Source: Bacteroidales bacterium UBA6340
GTDB lineage: Bacteria; Bacteroidota; Bacteroidia; Bacteroidales; Paludibacteraceae
DNA length: 21,807 bases
NCBI GenBank assembly: GCA_002440265.1
Contig: DJSG01000006.1
Span: 28,903-50,709 of the forward strand
Direction of reading: 5' to 3'
Of this stretch, positions 14,169-21,807 are shown in pieces (positions within the stretch are counted from its first letter, which is position 1; every line of letters begins with the position of its first letter). The position numbers were made by a program, and so were the translations under genes. Below the pieces are notes generated by a model. It ran no database searches, was not told the origin of the DNA, and was given only the letters and a program-made list of their open reading frames with translations.

Positions 14169-14214
14169 GTTTTGGTGTGCGTAACTCGGTAACAATCAAA
14201 AAACAAAGAACTAT

Positions 14215-15051
14215 ATGAAGCAAATCTCACTCATTTTATCTGTACTCATTTTGAGCATAACGAATATCTGCGCTGCCGACCGGCAGACCTCTGCTGCTAA
14301 AGACACCGTGGATTACACCTTCCCCGAGGCGGAACTGAACATCGGTAATATCTCGTTCCAGATACACACCGAGGACAAGCCCGAAGTGTACTTCTCCACT
14401 GTCATCTACTACGAGGGGCTCATCGAAGGCTCCTACACAATAGACGATGTAGCACCATACGGGGCTTGCATACGCATAGGCGAGAAATGGATAGACGCTG
14501 TGCGCTATGACCTGACCGTCACCCAACAAGACTACGTCTATCAAGCCAAAGCCGAGATGATAGGCAACGACAGCGTGCTGTACCGCATCGCCATGACCTC
14601 GCACTCGTTAGTACCCAAGCGCACCGTGGACATCGCCATTCGCAATATGACCATCGAGAATCACACCTCCACACAAGGCATCTACTACATGGACGGGTTC
14701 AACGACGACTACGAGGTGTCGGTACAAGTAACAGCCGACAGCATTGCCGACGGGGTATTCAGCACGGGCTTTACAACGACCATCAACTCCAAAGAGGACA
14801 AGTCCACAACAGGCTTGCAGACCACCCTCACTATGACCACTGATGTCAAGTCGCGTATGGTGAAAATCAACATGTTGGGCAAGGATACCGTACTGTATCA
14901 CATTGATATGGGCTACATCATCCATACCCCCACGGGGACGGACAACATACAGCCCGCGCAAACAACAGGCAGCAAGCGTTGGGAGAACGGACGGCTGGTG
15001 ATTGTCAGCAACGGCAATTGCTTTGATTTCACAGGAAAATATATTCGATAA
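14215..15051 (+). CDS. Secreted two-module protein with C-terminal sorting-like motif
   Basis: A 278-residue protein with a signal peptide (MKQISLILSVLILSITNICA, cut near residue 20). Two related modules of about 105 residues follow (about 30-136 and 137-241). Each starts DTV or TVDI and ends with a line such as IGNDSVLYRIAMT or LGKDTVLYHIDM. I do not recognise the module as a named family; it looks all-beta. The C-terminus WENGRLVIVSNGNCFDFTGK resembles the short end modules of the genes at 15070 and 19511 and suggests export by a type IX-like route. The two modules are near-identical, at DNA level too, to modules 2 and 3 of the next gene, so this looks like a shortened paralogue. The next gene starts 18 bp downstream. 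Confidence 0.82.
   Translation: MKQISLILSVLILSITNICAADRQTSAAKDTVDYTFPEAELNIGNISFQIHTEDKPEVYFSTVIYYEGLIEGSYTIDDVAPYGACIRIGEKWIDAVRYDLTVTQQDYVYQAKAEMIGNDSVLYRIAMTSHSLVPKRTVDIAIRNMTIENHTSTQGIYYMDGFNDDYEVSVQVTADSIADGVFSTGFTTTINSKEDKSTTGLQTTLTMTTDVKSRMVKINMLGKDTVLYHIDMGYIIHTPTGTDNIQPAQTTGSKRWENGRLVIVSNGNCFDFTGKYIR
14302..14940 (+). repeat. 639-bp direct repeat, copy 1
   Basis: This block aligns with 15511-16149 at a constant offset of 1209 bp without indels. By eye most bases agree. It encodes the two modules shared by the neighbouring secreted proteins. Confidence 0.85.
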
Positions 15052-15069
15052 AGAACCATCATACTGATT

Positions 15070-17373
15070 ATGAAGAGATTTTTACTACCCCTATTCGCCA
15101 CCATTGTATGCGTGTCGGTTGCCCAAGCGGCTGCACCCTGCAAGGCTTTGGCAGCACCCGCCACGGATACCATACGCATCACAGCCAACGATTTCGAAGC
15201 CATCGAGTACGGCAAAGACAATGACTGGTTTATCGGTATGTACAGCACCGACAGCACCTACTTGATTTGCTTTGACTATGTGTCGGAGACCTTGTCGGGT
15301 ACGTTCACCCTCACAGATATGATTACCTCCTACTCGTGGCTGCAAGTGCGCAAGACCAAAAAGTATATTGACTACAAGTCGGTTACACTCACCGTACAGA
15401 AGAACACGGACAAGTCGGTTGACCTCTATGCCGATATACTCGGAGACGATGGCAACGTGTATCTCCTGACTGCCCACTATGTACCGCAGCGACCGAGCAT
15501 CACACCCAAAGACACCGTCTCATACACCTTCCCCGAGGCGGAACTGAACATCGGCAACATCTCGTTCCAGATGCACACCGAGGACAAACCCGAGGTGTAC
15601 TTCTCCACCATCATCTACTATGAGGGGCTCATCGAAGGCACCTATACCGAGGCGGAGACCGCACCCTATGGGGCTTGCATACGCATAGGCGAGAAATGGA
15701 TTGACGCCCTGCGCTACGACCTGACCGTTACCCAACAGGACTATGTCTATCAAGCCAAAGCCGAGATGATAGGCAACGACAGCGTGCTGTACCGCCTCAC
15801 CATGACCTCGCACTCGCTCGTGCCCAAGCGCACCGTGGACATCGCCATTCGCAATATGACCATCGAGAACCTCACCTCCACACAAGGCATCTACTATCTG
15901 GACGGCTTCAACGACGACTACGAGGTGTCCGTACAAGTAACCGCCGACAGCATTACCGACGGGGTATTCGGCACGGGCTTCACCACCACCATCAACTCCA
16001 AAGAGGGCACGTCCACAACAGGCTTGCAGACCACCCTCACCCTGAGCACCGATGTCAAGTCGCGTATGGTGAAAATCAACATGCTGGGCAAGGACACCGT
16101 GCTCTACCGCATTGATATGGGCTACATCATCCCCACCCCCACGGACACCATCGATGTGCCGTTCACCCGCTCTGCCGAACTCACCCACGCCAAAGCGGCT
16201 GGCAACTACCAGTTCTACAACCGCAACGACCGGTACATAGCGGCTATTGATGTGCACACCGACACGCTCGGCGGTACCTTCAGCGGCGATGCTATCGACA
16301 AGTACTACTCCTTCCTCGGCGTCATCCGCAGCCGCGACACGCTCGGAGTGCGCGTGATGGATGCCAAAGTGGTGCTCTCGCAGGCGCAGGACACCACCTA
16401 TCTGGCTGCCAACGTGATAGGCGACGACTCCATTATGTACCGCATCACGATGTTCTACGTGCCACCCGTAGCCAAAGACACCGTGCTGCTCACTGTCCCC
16501 AAGGCGCAGTACTACAACCAGAATATGCAAGGTGCCTACCAGATACACGGCTACACGCCCGATTCCGCGTACTACCTGAGCCTCACCCCCTTCACCGAAC
16601 AGTCGGAGGGCACTTTCGAGGTCTCGGATATGTATCAGAAGTACTCCTACATCGCGCACTTCGACCACCAAGGCGGCTTCACCCGCATACCTTTCTATAG
16701 CGGCGAGGTTACTGCCACACGGCAAGGGCGGTACTTGGACGTTGCCGGCGGCATTCTGGGCAAAGACACCATCTTCTACCAAATCCGTATGACAGCCCTC
16801 ATGCCGATGCCTTACGACTCCGTATCGGGCGAAGTGAACTTCACCTACGGCAAGCAGGACGAGGTGAAAATCAACACCGCCTACCTCGCCGACAGCAGTA
16901 TGATTCTCTTCGATGCCGTGGCGTATGGAGTCATCAACAACACGTTTATCCGCTTCAATACCGACACCACCGATGCCGTAACTATCATACCCACAGGCAT
17001 ATATCCTATCGACGACTCGCGCCGACTCGGCACAGTCTATGCCGGTGGCATCACTACCAACGAAAAGGGAGAGTCTGTGCTGACGCCCTCCTTCTTCGCC
17101 CGCACATGGATGGACGGACGTGTAGTGCCCCCGCTCTATTTCATGGTGGACGGCATCGTCTCTGTGGAGAACCGCGACGGATACCTATATATAGAGGTGA
17201 ACGCCCGCAACTCGTACGGTCGCCCCATTCACATCATCTACAACAGCAACCCGACCCCCGTGGAGAATGTGACTACCCCACCCGACCGCGCTACGAAGAT
17301 ACTACGCAACGGACAGGTGCTGATACAACGCGATGGCAAGACCTATACCGTCACCGGCGCAGAAGTTAAATAA
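15070..17373 (+). CDS. Large secreted repeat protein of six modules with C-terminal sorting-like motif
   Basis: A 767-residue protein with a signal peptide (cut near residue 21, after SVAQA). Six repeats of about 105-112 residues begin with D(T/S)(V/I) at about 33, 148, 254, 359, 470 and 583. A typical module has a YFSL-like strand, EGTF or SGTF, and ends I(G/L)xD..YxIxM. Modules 2 and 3 are near copies of the whole body of the preceding protein; the others are diverged and the sixth is irregular. The last 25 residues, KILRNGQVLIQRDGKTYTVT then GAEVK, form the putative sorting end. I cannot name the module or a ligand. Location is probably cell surface or outside. It lies 18 bp after the upstream gene, so they are probably co-transcribed. 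The 420-codon antisense frame inside it is a shadow. Confidence 0.85.
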   Translation: MKRFLLPLFATIVCVSVAQAAAPCKALAAPATDTIRITANDFEAIEYGKDNDWFIGMYSTDSTYLICFDYVSETLSGTFTLTDMITSYSWLQVRKTKKYIDYKSVTLTVQKNTDKSVDLYADILGDDGNVYLLTAHYVPQRPSITPKDTVSYTFPEAELNIGNISFQMHTEDKPEVYFSTIIYYEGLIEGTYTEAETAPYGACIRIGEKWIDALRYDLTVTQQDYVYQAKAEMIGNDSVLYRLTMTSHSLVPKRTVDIAIRNMTIENLTSTQGIYYLDGFNDDYEVSVQVTADSITDGVFGTGFTTTINSKEGTSTTGLQTTLTLSTDVKSRMVKINMLGKDTVLYRIDMGYIIPTPTDTIDVPFTRSAELTHAKAAGNYQFYNRNDRYIAAIDVHTDTLGGTFSGDAIDKYYSFLGVIRSRDTLGVRVMDAKVVLSQAQDTTYLAANVIGDDSIMYRITMFYVPPVAKDTVLLTVPKAQYYNQNMQGAYQIHGYTPDSAYYLSLTPFTEQSEGTFEVSDMYQKYSYIAHFDHQGGFTRIPFYSGEVTATRQGRYLDVAGGILGKDTIFYQIRMTALMPMPYDSVSGEVNFTYGKQDEVKINTAYLADSSMILFDAVAYGVINNTFIRFNTDTTDAVTIIPTGIYPIDDSRRLGTVYAGGITTNEKGESVLTPSFFARTWMDGRVVPPLYFMVDGIVSVENRDGYLYIEVNARNSYGRPIHIIYNSNPTPVENVTTPPDRATKILRNGQVLIQRDGKTYTVTGAEVK
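15511..16149 (+). repeat. 639-bp direct repeat, copy 2
   Basis: Partner of 14302-14940. Recombination between the copies would delete or duplicate 1209 bp and leave one hybrid gene. Confidence 0.85.
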
Positions 17374-17402
17374 TAGTAAATCCCTTCTTTCTCGTGTCAA
17401 AC

Positions 17403-17457
17403 AGCAAGGGATAAGCAAGGGATGCGCAAGGGATAGACAAAGGATACTCAAGCAATA
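17403..17457. repeat. 11-bp tandem repeat, five units
   Basis: Units at 17403, 17414, 17425, 17436 and 17447 follow the pattern nnCAAGGGATA, the last two diverged. The period is about one helical turn. It lies in the 136-bp gap before the gene at 17510. The first unit can also pair with ATCCCTT at 17380-17386. Confidence 0.8.
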
Positions 17458-17509
17458 AGACAATAAAAATACAAAAATAATAATGTTTAATCACTAATTT
17501 TATTATGTT

Positions 17510-19420
17510 ATGAAAAAGTTATTACTAATTATCGCGGCAGTCTTCACGCTCACTAGCGTGCACGCCGACCTCATCCTCCACGAGTCTTTCAACCGTGAGG
17601 TAGGACAATTAAGCAAAGGTGACAACACCGCCATGGGTACCAATACCACCGATTGGTGGAGTTTCAGTGGTACTTCCAAATACATTCAAGTAGAAAAGGG
17701 CTCACTTTCATATCAGGGTTATGTGAGCGAGGGCAAAGGGAATAAAGTCTTATACAATGGTTCCGGAGCAGACGATTTCCGCCAATTCCAACAGATTAAC
17801 ACAGGTAAAGTGTATGTAGCAGCAATCATTAACGTGGATAGTCTCAAGCAAAGCGCAACAGCGGACTATTGCCTTGCTATCGGCGATGCAAGTATGGATA
17901 AAATGTATGCCCGTTTGTACACCAGAAGTGTAAAACCGGATGACAAATTTGTTGGCTTCAATTTAGGTATTGCCAAAAATAACGAGAATAGTATAAACCG
18001 TGGTTGGTCGGAAGAAGTATATAGCCCCAAGACAAACTATTTGGTAGTACTTGAATACGAATTTGTAGATGGAGAAAAGAATGATACGGTTCGTCTGTAT
18101 GTTAATCCGACAAAGACCACCAAAGTGCCTGTGGCTCAATGCAACCAAGAAGGTACAACTGCAGGCAAAGGTGCAAACGGACAGGCAGATGCAGAATTTC
18201 TTGCGACCGTGAATTTGCGTCAAGGTACAGCAACGCCACAAAAATTATTCGTTGACGAAATCAAAGTCGCTACCTCTTGGGACGACCTCTTTGCTGAAGG
18301 CGGCGACACTCCTATAGAGAACAATCCCGAACTGACCGTCTCCACCAAAACCCTCTCTTTCACAGACGGTATGCCTTTCAAAGGAGAAACCAACACGACA
18401 ACTTTCACCGTTACAGGCAAGAACCTCAAAGGCGACATCACGCTCACAAGCGATAACACCGAACTCACGCTTGACAAAACCACCATTACCAAGGCAGACG
18501 CTGAGACCGAAGCAGGCGTTGTGGTGACAGCCACGCTTACTCCTATTAAGGAAGGTCTACAGAAAGCCAATATCACTATTTCTACAGAAGGAATAGCCGC
18601 AACTACCATTACTTCGTCATGGTGGGCAGCAGAAGCAGAAGGTAAGATGTGTGCTACTGTAGCAGAACTCAAGGCACAAGCGACTACTGCAAGTGGTTCT
18701 GACCTTGCTTATATGCGCTTTACTGGTGAAGCAGTTGTTACCTACAAGTATGCAAAAATCAATGGAGAAACTGTATTGTACTTGGAGGACAACACTGCCG
18801 CTATCAGCATAGCCGACACCTATTGGCATGACGCAGTAAAGCAAGGCGACAAAGTAACCGGCTTCAGAGTGTCCGCCTTCGCAGACGATGCCGTTGGTGG
18901 AGTACTGCCCATCACGCCTATGAACGCTACAATCACAGTACTCAGCAGCAACAACGAGGTTACACCGCAGACAGTTACATTGGCAGCATTGCAGAGCAAC
19001 CCATTGGACTACCTGCTGGAGTTGGTGAAAGTAGAAGATGTTACCCTCGACCAAACAAGCACCAAGTTCGGGCAGGAAACTCAAGACGAGCAAGCATCTG
19101 TCATACCTGACTATATCACCCAAAATGGCACACAGGCTAAAATACAACTGCAAGACGGCAACGAACTAATCGGTGCGGTTAAGCCCAAGAAAGCCGACAT
19201 CATAGGTATCTCCACCAACACACAAGGCAACTCTATCTGTGTCCGCGGCAAGGCGGATGTCATCTCCAAAGACGACCCCACTGGTATTGACAACATCGCC
19301 CTTGACGTATTAAACGGCGACTATGAGATTTACACCGTCTCCGGTCAGCGCATCGACGCTCTCCAATCGGGCATCAACATCATTCGCCAAGGCAACAACA
19401 CCTACAAGGTAGTCCGCTAA
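17510..19420 (+). CDS. Secreted multidomain protein with jellyroll-like and OB-fold-like regions
   Basis: A 636-residue protein with a signal peptide (MKKLLLIIAAVFTLTSVHA). Residues about 20-265 look like a concanavalin/LamG-type beta sandwich: it opens LILHESFNREVGQL and closes LFVDEIKVATSWDDLF. Residues about 275-370 form an Ig-like domain (LTVSTKTLSFTDGMPFKGE). Residues about 380-590 look like an OB-fold region (FTGEAVVTYKYAKINGETVL, then YLEDNTAAISIAD). The C-terminus has YEIYTVSGQRIDALQSGINI then IRQGNNTYKVVR, a type IX-like sorting end of a different form from its neighbours. No catalytic motif is evident. Domain calls rest on pattern recognition only. Likely surface-attached or released. 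An 11-bp tandem array and no consensus promoter lie upstream; a strong hairpin follows. Confidence 0.82.
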   Translation: MKKLLLIIAAVFTLTSVHADLILHESFNREVGQLSKGDNTAMGTNTTDWWSFSGTSKYIQVEKGSLSYQGYVSEGKGNKVLYNGSGADDFRQFQQINTGKVYVAAIINVDSLKQSATADYCLAIGDASMDKMYARLYTRSVKPDDKFVGFNLGIAKNNENSINRGWSEEVYSPKTNYLVVLEYEFVDGEKNDTVRLYVNPTKTTKVPVAQCNQEGTTAGKGANGQADAEFLATVNLRQGTATPQKLFVDEIKVATSWDDLFAEGGDTPIENNPELTVSTKTLSFTDGMPFKGETNTTTFTVTGKNLKGDITLTSDNTELTLDKTTITKADAETEAGVVVTATLTPIKEGLQKANITISTEGIAATTITSSWWAAEAEGKMCATVAELKAQATTASGSDLAYMRFTGEAVVTYKYAKINGETVLYLEDNTAAISIADTYWHDAVKQGDKVTGFRVSAFADDAVGGVLPITPMNATITVLSSNNEVTPQTVTLAALQSNPLDYLLELVKVEDVTLDQTSTKFGQETQDEQASVIPDYITQNGTQAKIQLQDGNELIGAVKPKKADIIGISTNTQGNSICVRGKADVISKDDPTGIDNIALDVLNGDYEIYTVSGQRIDALQSGINIIRQGNNTYKVVR

Positions 19421-19429
19421 TTACACACC

Positions 19430-19469
19430 GTTTACCCTCAAGGTGCACCCTTGCACTTTGGGGGTAAAC
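19430..19469. terminator. 18-bp hairpin after the gene ending at 19420
   Basis: GTTTACCCTCAAGGTGCA (19430-19447) pairs with 19452-19469 around CCCT, with two G-T wobbles. It starts 10 bp after the stop codon. The following bases are TATATATATGG rather than a T tract, so termination is plausible but not certain. Confidence 0.6.
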
Positions 19470-19510
19470 TATATATATGGAAGTAAGAAACCAAGTATCA
19501 AACAACCAAT

Positions 19511-21682
19511 ATGAAGAAAATACTCTTATTAATTGCTCTATTGACAGCATACATTCTGCCCAACGTGGCAGCAGACAACCTGCTGAGCAACGGCGACTTT
19601 GAGACAGCAAAGACGAACTTCCTTTTTGGCGCAGAGTTTGAAGACTGGACCTTTGGCGCTGGCATTGCTATCGAGACAACGGATGTTCACCACGGTGAAA
19701 AGGCCCTTCGTACTACTGAAGTGAAGCAGTTGCGTTCTTTGCAGCAGTCTGTTGACCTGCAAGCCGATGTTACAGGGCAGGAGTTTGAAATGACCATTCA
19801 CTACAAGGTGCTCACAGCCAACGCGGGCGACCTGTTCCTGAATAGTGCGTGGGAGTTCCGCTACGCACAGGAGGGCACGCCGCACGACAGCCTTGTCCTT
19901 AACCAAGTGCTGCCTATCGGTGAGGGCTGGCAAGAACTGAAGGTAATGACCACCAAACCCAAAGACGCGACCGGTTTCTTGTTCAGCATCGGTGTGAAAA
20001 AGGGAGTGCTTGTTATCTTTGACGACTTCTCGTTCTCACGTACAGAAAACAAACAGCCATGGTACACCGTAATGCCCGAGTACATAGCCCCTGCACGCAG
20101 CAATATCGGCGACGAGGTACTGATGACCACACTCACTATCCGTCAGGGCAATATCACTACCCCCATCCAACTCTCTGTCACAGGAGCAAATAGCGATATG
20201 TTCCGCTTGGAGAAGACGCAGGTTACGCAACCCGAAGAGACAGTGAAACTATGGTATGCGCCTACCGTTGTCGGCAACCACAAGGCAATGCTCATTACCG
20301 ACTGCTCACAGGCACTGGGCGACAACAAGACCTTTGTCCTCAGTGGTGTAGCCTCAGACTCTACCCTTAAACCCGAGATACATATCAATCCCACTACCCT
20401 ACCTCAGTTCACTGCCAAAGCAGGCACGCAGAAGCGCGACTCGGTAGTGGTAACCACCCTCAACTGCACAGAGGACTTGTCTGTCTCATGCCTCAACGAC
20501 GGCGACGGCAACGCCTTCTCTGTCAATACCACTCTCCTCCCGCGCAATATGGAAGCCAAGACCTATATCACATTCGCACCACGCAAAGCAGGTACCTACA
20601 CGGCGACCATTTATTGGTCCACCCAAGGGGCACAGAAACAGCAAATGCGCCTCACGGGTGTAGCCACCGAAGGCGAACCCGAACAACAGGATTGGGCAAC
20701 TACTTTCACATGGGATATGAGCCATCCCGTTACGCTGCTCAACGAGCATTTCGACAATATCAACCACAACAAGACACTCAAACTCAACGGTTGGCAGAAC
20801 GTAGTGCGCCAAGGTGCACGCCCATGGTGGGGCTACGAGGACAGAAACAACGACAATGAGCATTGTGCCAAGGCGACAGCATATATTTGGGGAGCCACAG
20901 ACTCTACCATGTACGAGATGTGGCTCATCACTCCGGCTTTGGACTACAAGAACGCCAAGAACCAAGTCTTCACGTTCCGTGTACGCGGTGATAACCTCTA
21001 TCAAGGACAATCGGCTTCGTTGAAACTGCATTTTGTGGACGCTACCGATGCGAATGACATCTTCTTCCAAGACCTTGAGATTGCCATGCCGAATACTGCT
21101 GACCAGGCAGGAGATTGGCTTGACTTCCAGGTGAGCCTGGCAGGGCAAACCCTTATCCCCGATATCTTCTTTATGGCATTCCAGTTTACGGGTTACAGCG
21201 GTAGCAATGGTGCAGCCGTGTATCTTATCGACGATGTCTCATGGGGACGCGACGACCTGCCGTTGATTACCACCGACTCTGTGCAGATAGTGGCTGTGGC
21301 AGAACCCAATACAACTATTGCCTTCCCCGTGATGGTTACGGGCAAGAACCTCACCGAGGACATTACCGTCACCATCGGCGGCAACAACCGTAGCAAGTTT
21401 GAGGTAGCCCCCGCCACCCTGCCTAAGGAAGGCGGAGCATTGGCTGTCGGCTTCAAGTCGGAAGAAAAGGGCGTCCACGAAGCCTATCTCCGTATCCGCT
21501 CCCGTGGCGCCGTGGATGTGTATGTCCCGATTGCCGTATTAGTCCAGACACAAACAGCCATGAACGATGTAACCACCCCAAAAGCCCCTGCCGCACAACT
21601 GATATTGGAGAACGGCACGCTCTTCATACGCACTGCCGATGGTCTGTTATACAACCTGACCGGACAAGCAGTGCACTTGTAG
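19511..21682 (+). CDS. Choice-of-anchor-J (cleaved adhesin-like) secreted protein
   Basis: A 723-residue protein with a signal peptide (cut near residue 21, after ILPNVAA). Residues about 23-190 look like a galactose/carbohydrate-binding-type sandwich (NLLSNGDFETA to VLVIFDDFSFSR). Two Ig-like segments span about 200-390. Residues about 410-580 match the choice-of-anchor-J pattern: LLNEHFDN, GWQNVV, WWGYED, WLITPALDYKNAKNQVFTFR and IDDVSWG. A last Ig-like segment covers about 585-680. The end LILENGTLFIRTADGLLYNL then TGQAVHL is the putative sorting module, close to those of the genes at 14215 and 15070. Such proteins act outside the cell in adhesion or binding of sugars or proteins; the ligand is unknown. 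A hairpin separates it from the previous gene. Confidence 0.84.
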   Translation: MKKILLLIALLTAYILPNVAADNLLSNGDFETAKTNFLFGAEFEDWTFGAGIAIETTDVHHGEKALRTTEVKQLRSLQQSVDLQADVTGQEFEMTIHYKVLTANAGDLFLNSAWEFRYAQEGTPHDSLVLNQVLPIGEGWQELKVMTTKPKDATGFLFSIGVKKGVLVIFDDFSFSRTENKQPWYTVMPEYIAPARSNIGDEVLMTTLTIRQGNITTPIQLSVTGANSDMFRLEKTQVTQPEETVKLWYAPTVVGNHKAMLITDCSQALGDNKTFVLSGVASDSTLKPEIHINPTTLPQFTAKAGTQKRDSVVVTTLNCTEDLSVSCLNDGDGNAFSVNTTLLPRNMEAKTYITFAPRKAGTYTATIYWSTQGAQKQQMRLTGVATEGEPEQQDWATTFTWDMSHPVTLLNEHFDNINHNKTLKLNGWQNVVRQGARPWWGYEDRNNDNEHCAKATAYIWGATDSTMYEMWLITPALDYKNAKNQVFTFRVRGDNLYQGQSASLKLHFVDATDANDIFFQDLEIAMPNTADQAGDWLDFQVSLAGQTLIPDIFFMAFQFTGYSGSNGAAVYLIDDVSWGRDDLPLITTDSVQIVAVAEPNTTIAFPVMVTGKNLTEDITVTIGGNNRSKFEVAPATLPKEGGALAVGFKSEEKGVHEAYLRIRSRGAVDVYVPIAVLVQTQTAMNDVTTPKAPAAQLILENGTLFIRTADGLLYNLTGQAVHL

Positions 21683-21749
21683 GACAATGCCCTAAAGGGA
21701 AGTTCGGCTGCGAAGTACAGCAGTACTTTAGTCACTAACTACCAACCGT

Positions 21750-21792
21750 CTCATACTATTAATTCGGGATAATCTCGAGTTAATAGTATGAG
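21750..21792. repeat. Long hairpin, copy 2 of the dispersed element
   Basis: Arms 21750-21769 and 21773-21792 pair over 20 bp with loop TAA, including a few G-T wobbles near the loop; the outer 13 bp (CTCATACTATTAA) are perfect. The right side with its flank (21776-21799) repeats 14-37 in inverse orientation. It may also end transcription of the gene at 21682, but no T tract follows. Confidence 0.75.
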
Positions 21793-21807
21793 ATTAGTAC
21801 GAACTAT

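Larger units (their letters stand above)
13207..14214. other. Palindrome-rich region between ATPase remnants and secreted-protein genes
   Basis: It contains an antisense ATPase fragment (13240-13398), a 24-bp tandem pair (13466-13513), a 17-bp GC-rich hairpin (13626-13662), further palindromes to about 13760, several GCGTCGTC repeats to about 13825, a promoter (13926-13956) and a structured leader (13973-14168). Frames at 13538-13720, 13687-14007, 13690-13905 and 13731-13937 look spurious: they cross the palindromes and match no family I know. Confidence 0.65.

Noticed and set aside
15520..16782. 420-codon minus-strand frame inside the large repeat protein
   Set aside because: The frame mirrors the repeats of the plus-strand gene and is valine/glycine/histidine-rich, as expected of a shadow.

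Overview
The window looks like chromosomal DNA from a member of the Bacteroidales (phylum Bacteroidota). The genus is not decidable by eye. Four lines support this. Several promoters match the Bacteroidota form (TTTG or TTG, about 20 bp, then TAnnTTTG). The families DUF3109, DUF4250 and AAA/DUF4143 ATPase are present. The order gyrA, TPR protein, ruvX, def fits the phylum. Several secreted proteins end in short C-terminal modules like type IX secretion signals. No rRNA, tRNA, CRISPR array or transposase was seen.

Layout. Positions 1-430 are repeat-rich intergenic DNA. From 431 to 11388 every gene is on the minus strand. In transcription order these are gyrA, a periplasmic TPR protein, ruvX and def (here one uninterrupted frame), mntP, a DUF3109 protein, cinA, a small DUF4250 gene of 58 codons, prfC and a NupG-type nucleoside transporter. 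This half is housekeeping: DNA supercoiling, recombination and processing, translation termination and N-terminal processing, Mn efflux and nucleotide-pool repair. Consensus promoters lie upstream of gyrA and prfC.

Positions 11389-14214 are a low-coding accessory stretch. It holds a 5'-truncated AAA/DUF4143 ATPase on the plus strand. A remnant carrying the Walker A end of the same family lies on the opposite strand just beyond it. Between the remnants and the next gene are tandem repeats and very stable GC-rich palindromes. From 14215 to 21682 four plus-strand genes encode secreted proteins. The first two form a tandem pair built from an unrecognised module of about 105 residues, and they share a near-identical 639-bp direct repeat. 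The third has a jellyroll-like N-terminus and an OB-fold-like region. The fourth is a choice-of-anchor-J (cleaved adhesin-like) protein. A long structured leader with a 25-bp inverted repeat precedes the first.

The most unusual theme is small palindromic elements that enter or border coding sequence. One lies in frame inside the GTPase domain of prfC. Near-identical copies sit just upstream of mntP and exactly at the ruvX/def junction, where a run of ten A residues sets whether the two enzymes are read as one polypeptide. A separate repeat occurs at both ends of the window in opposite orientation, so it is probably dispersed through the genome.
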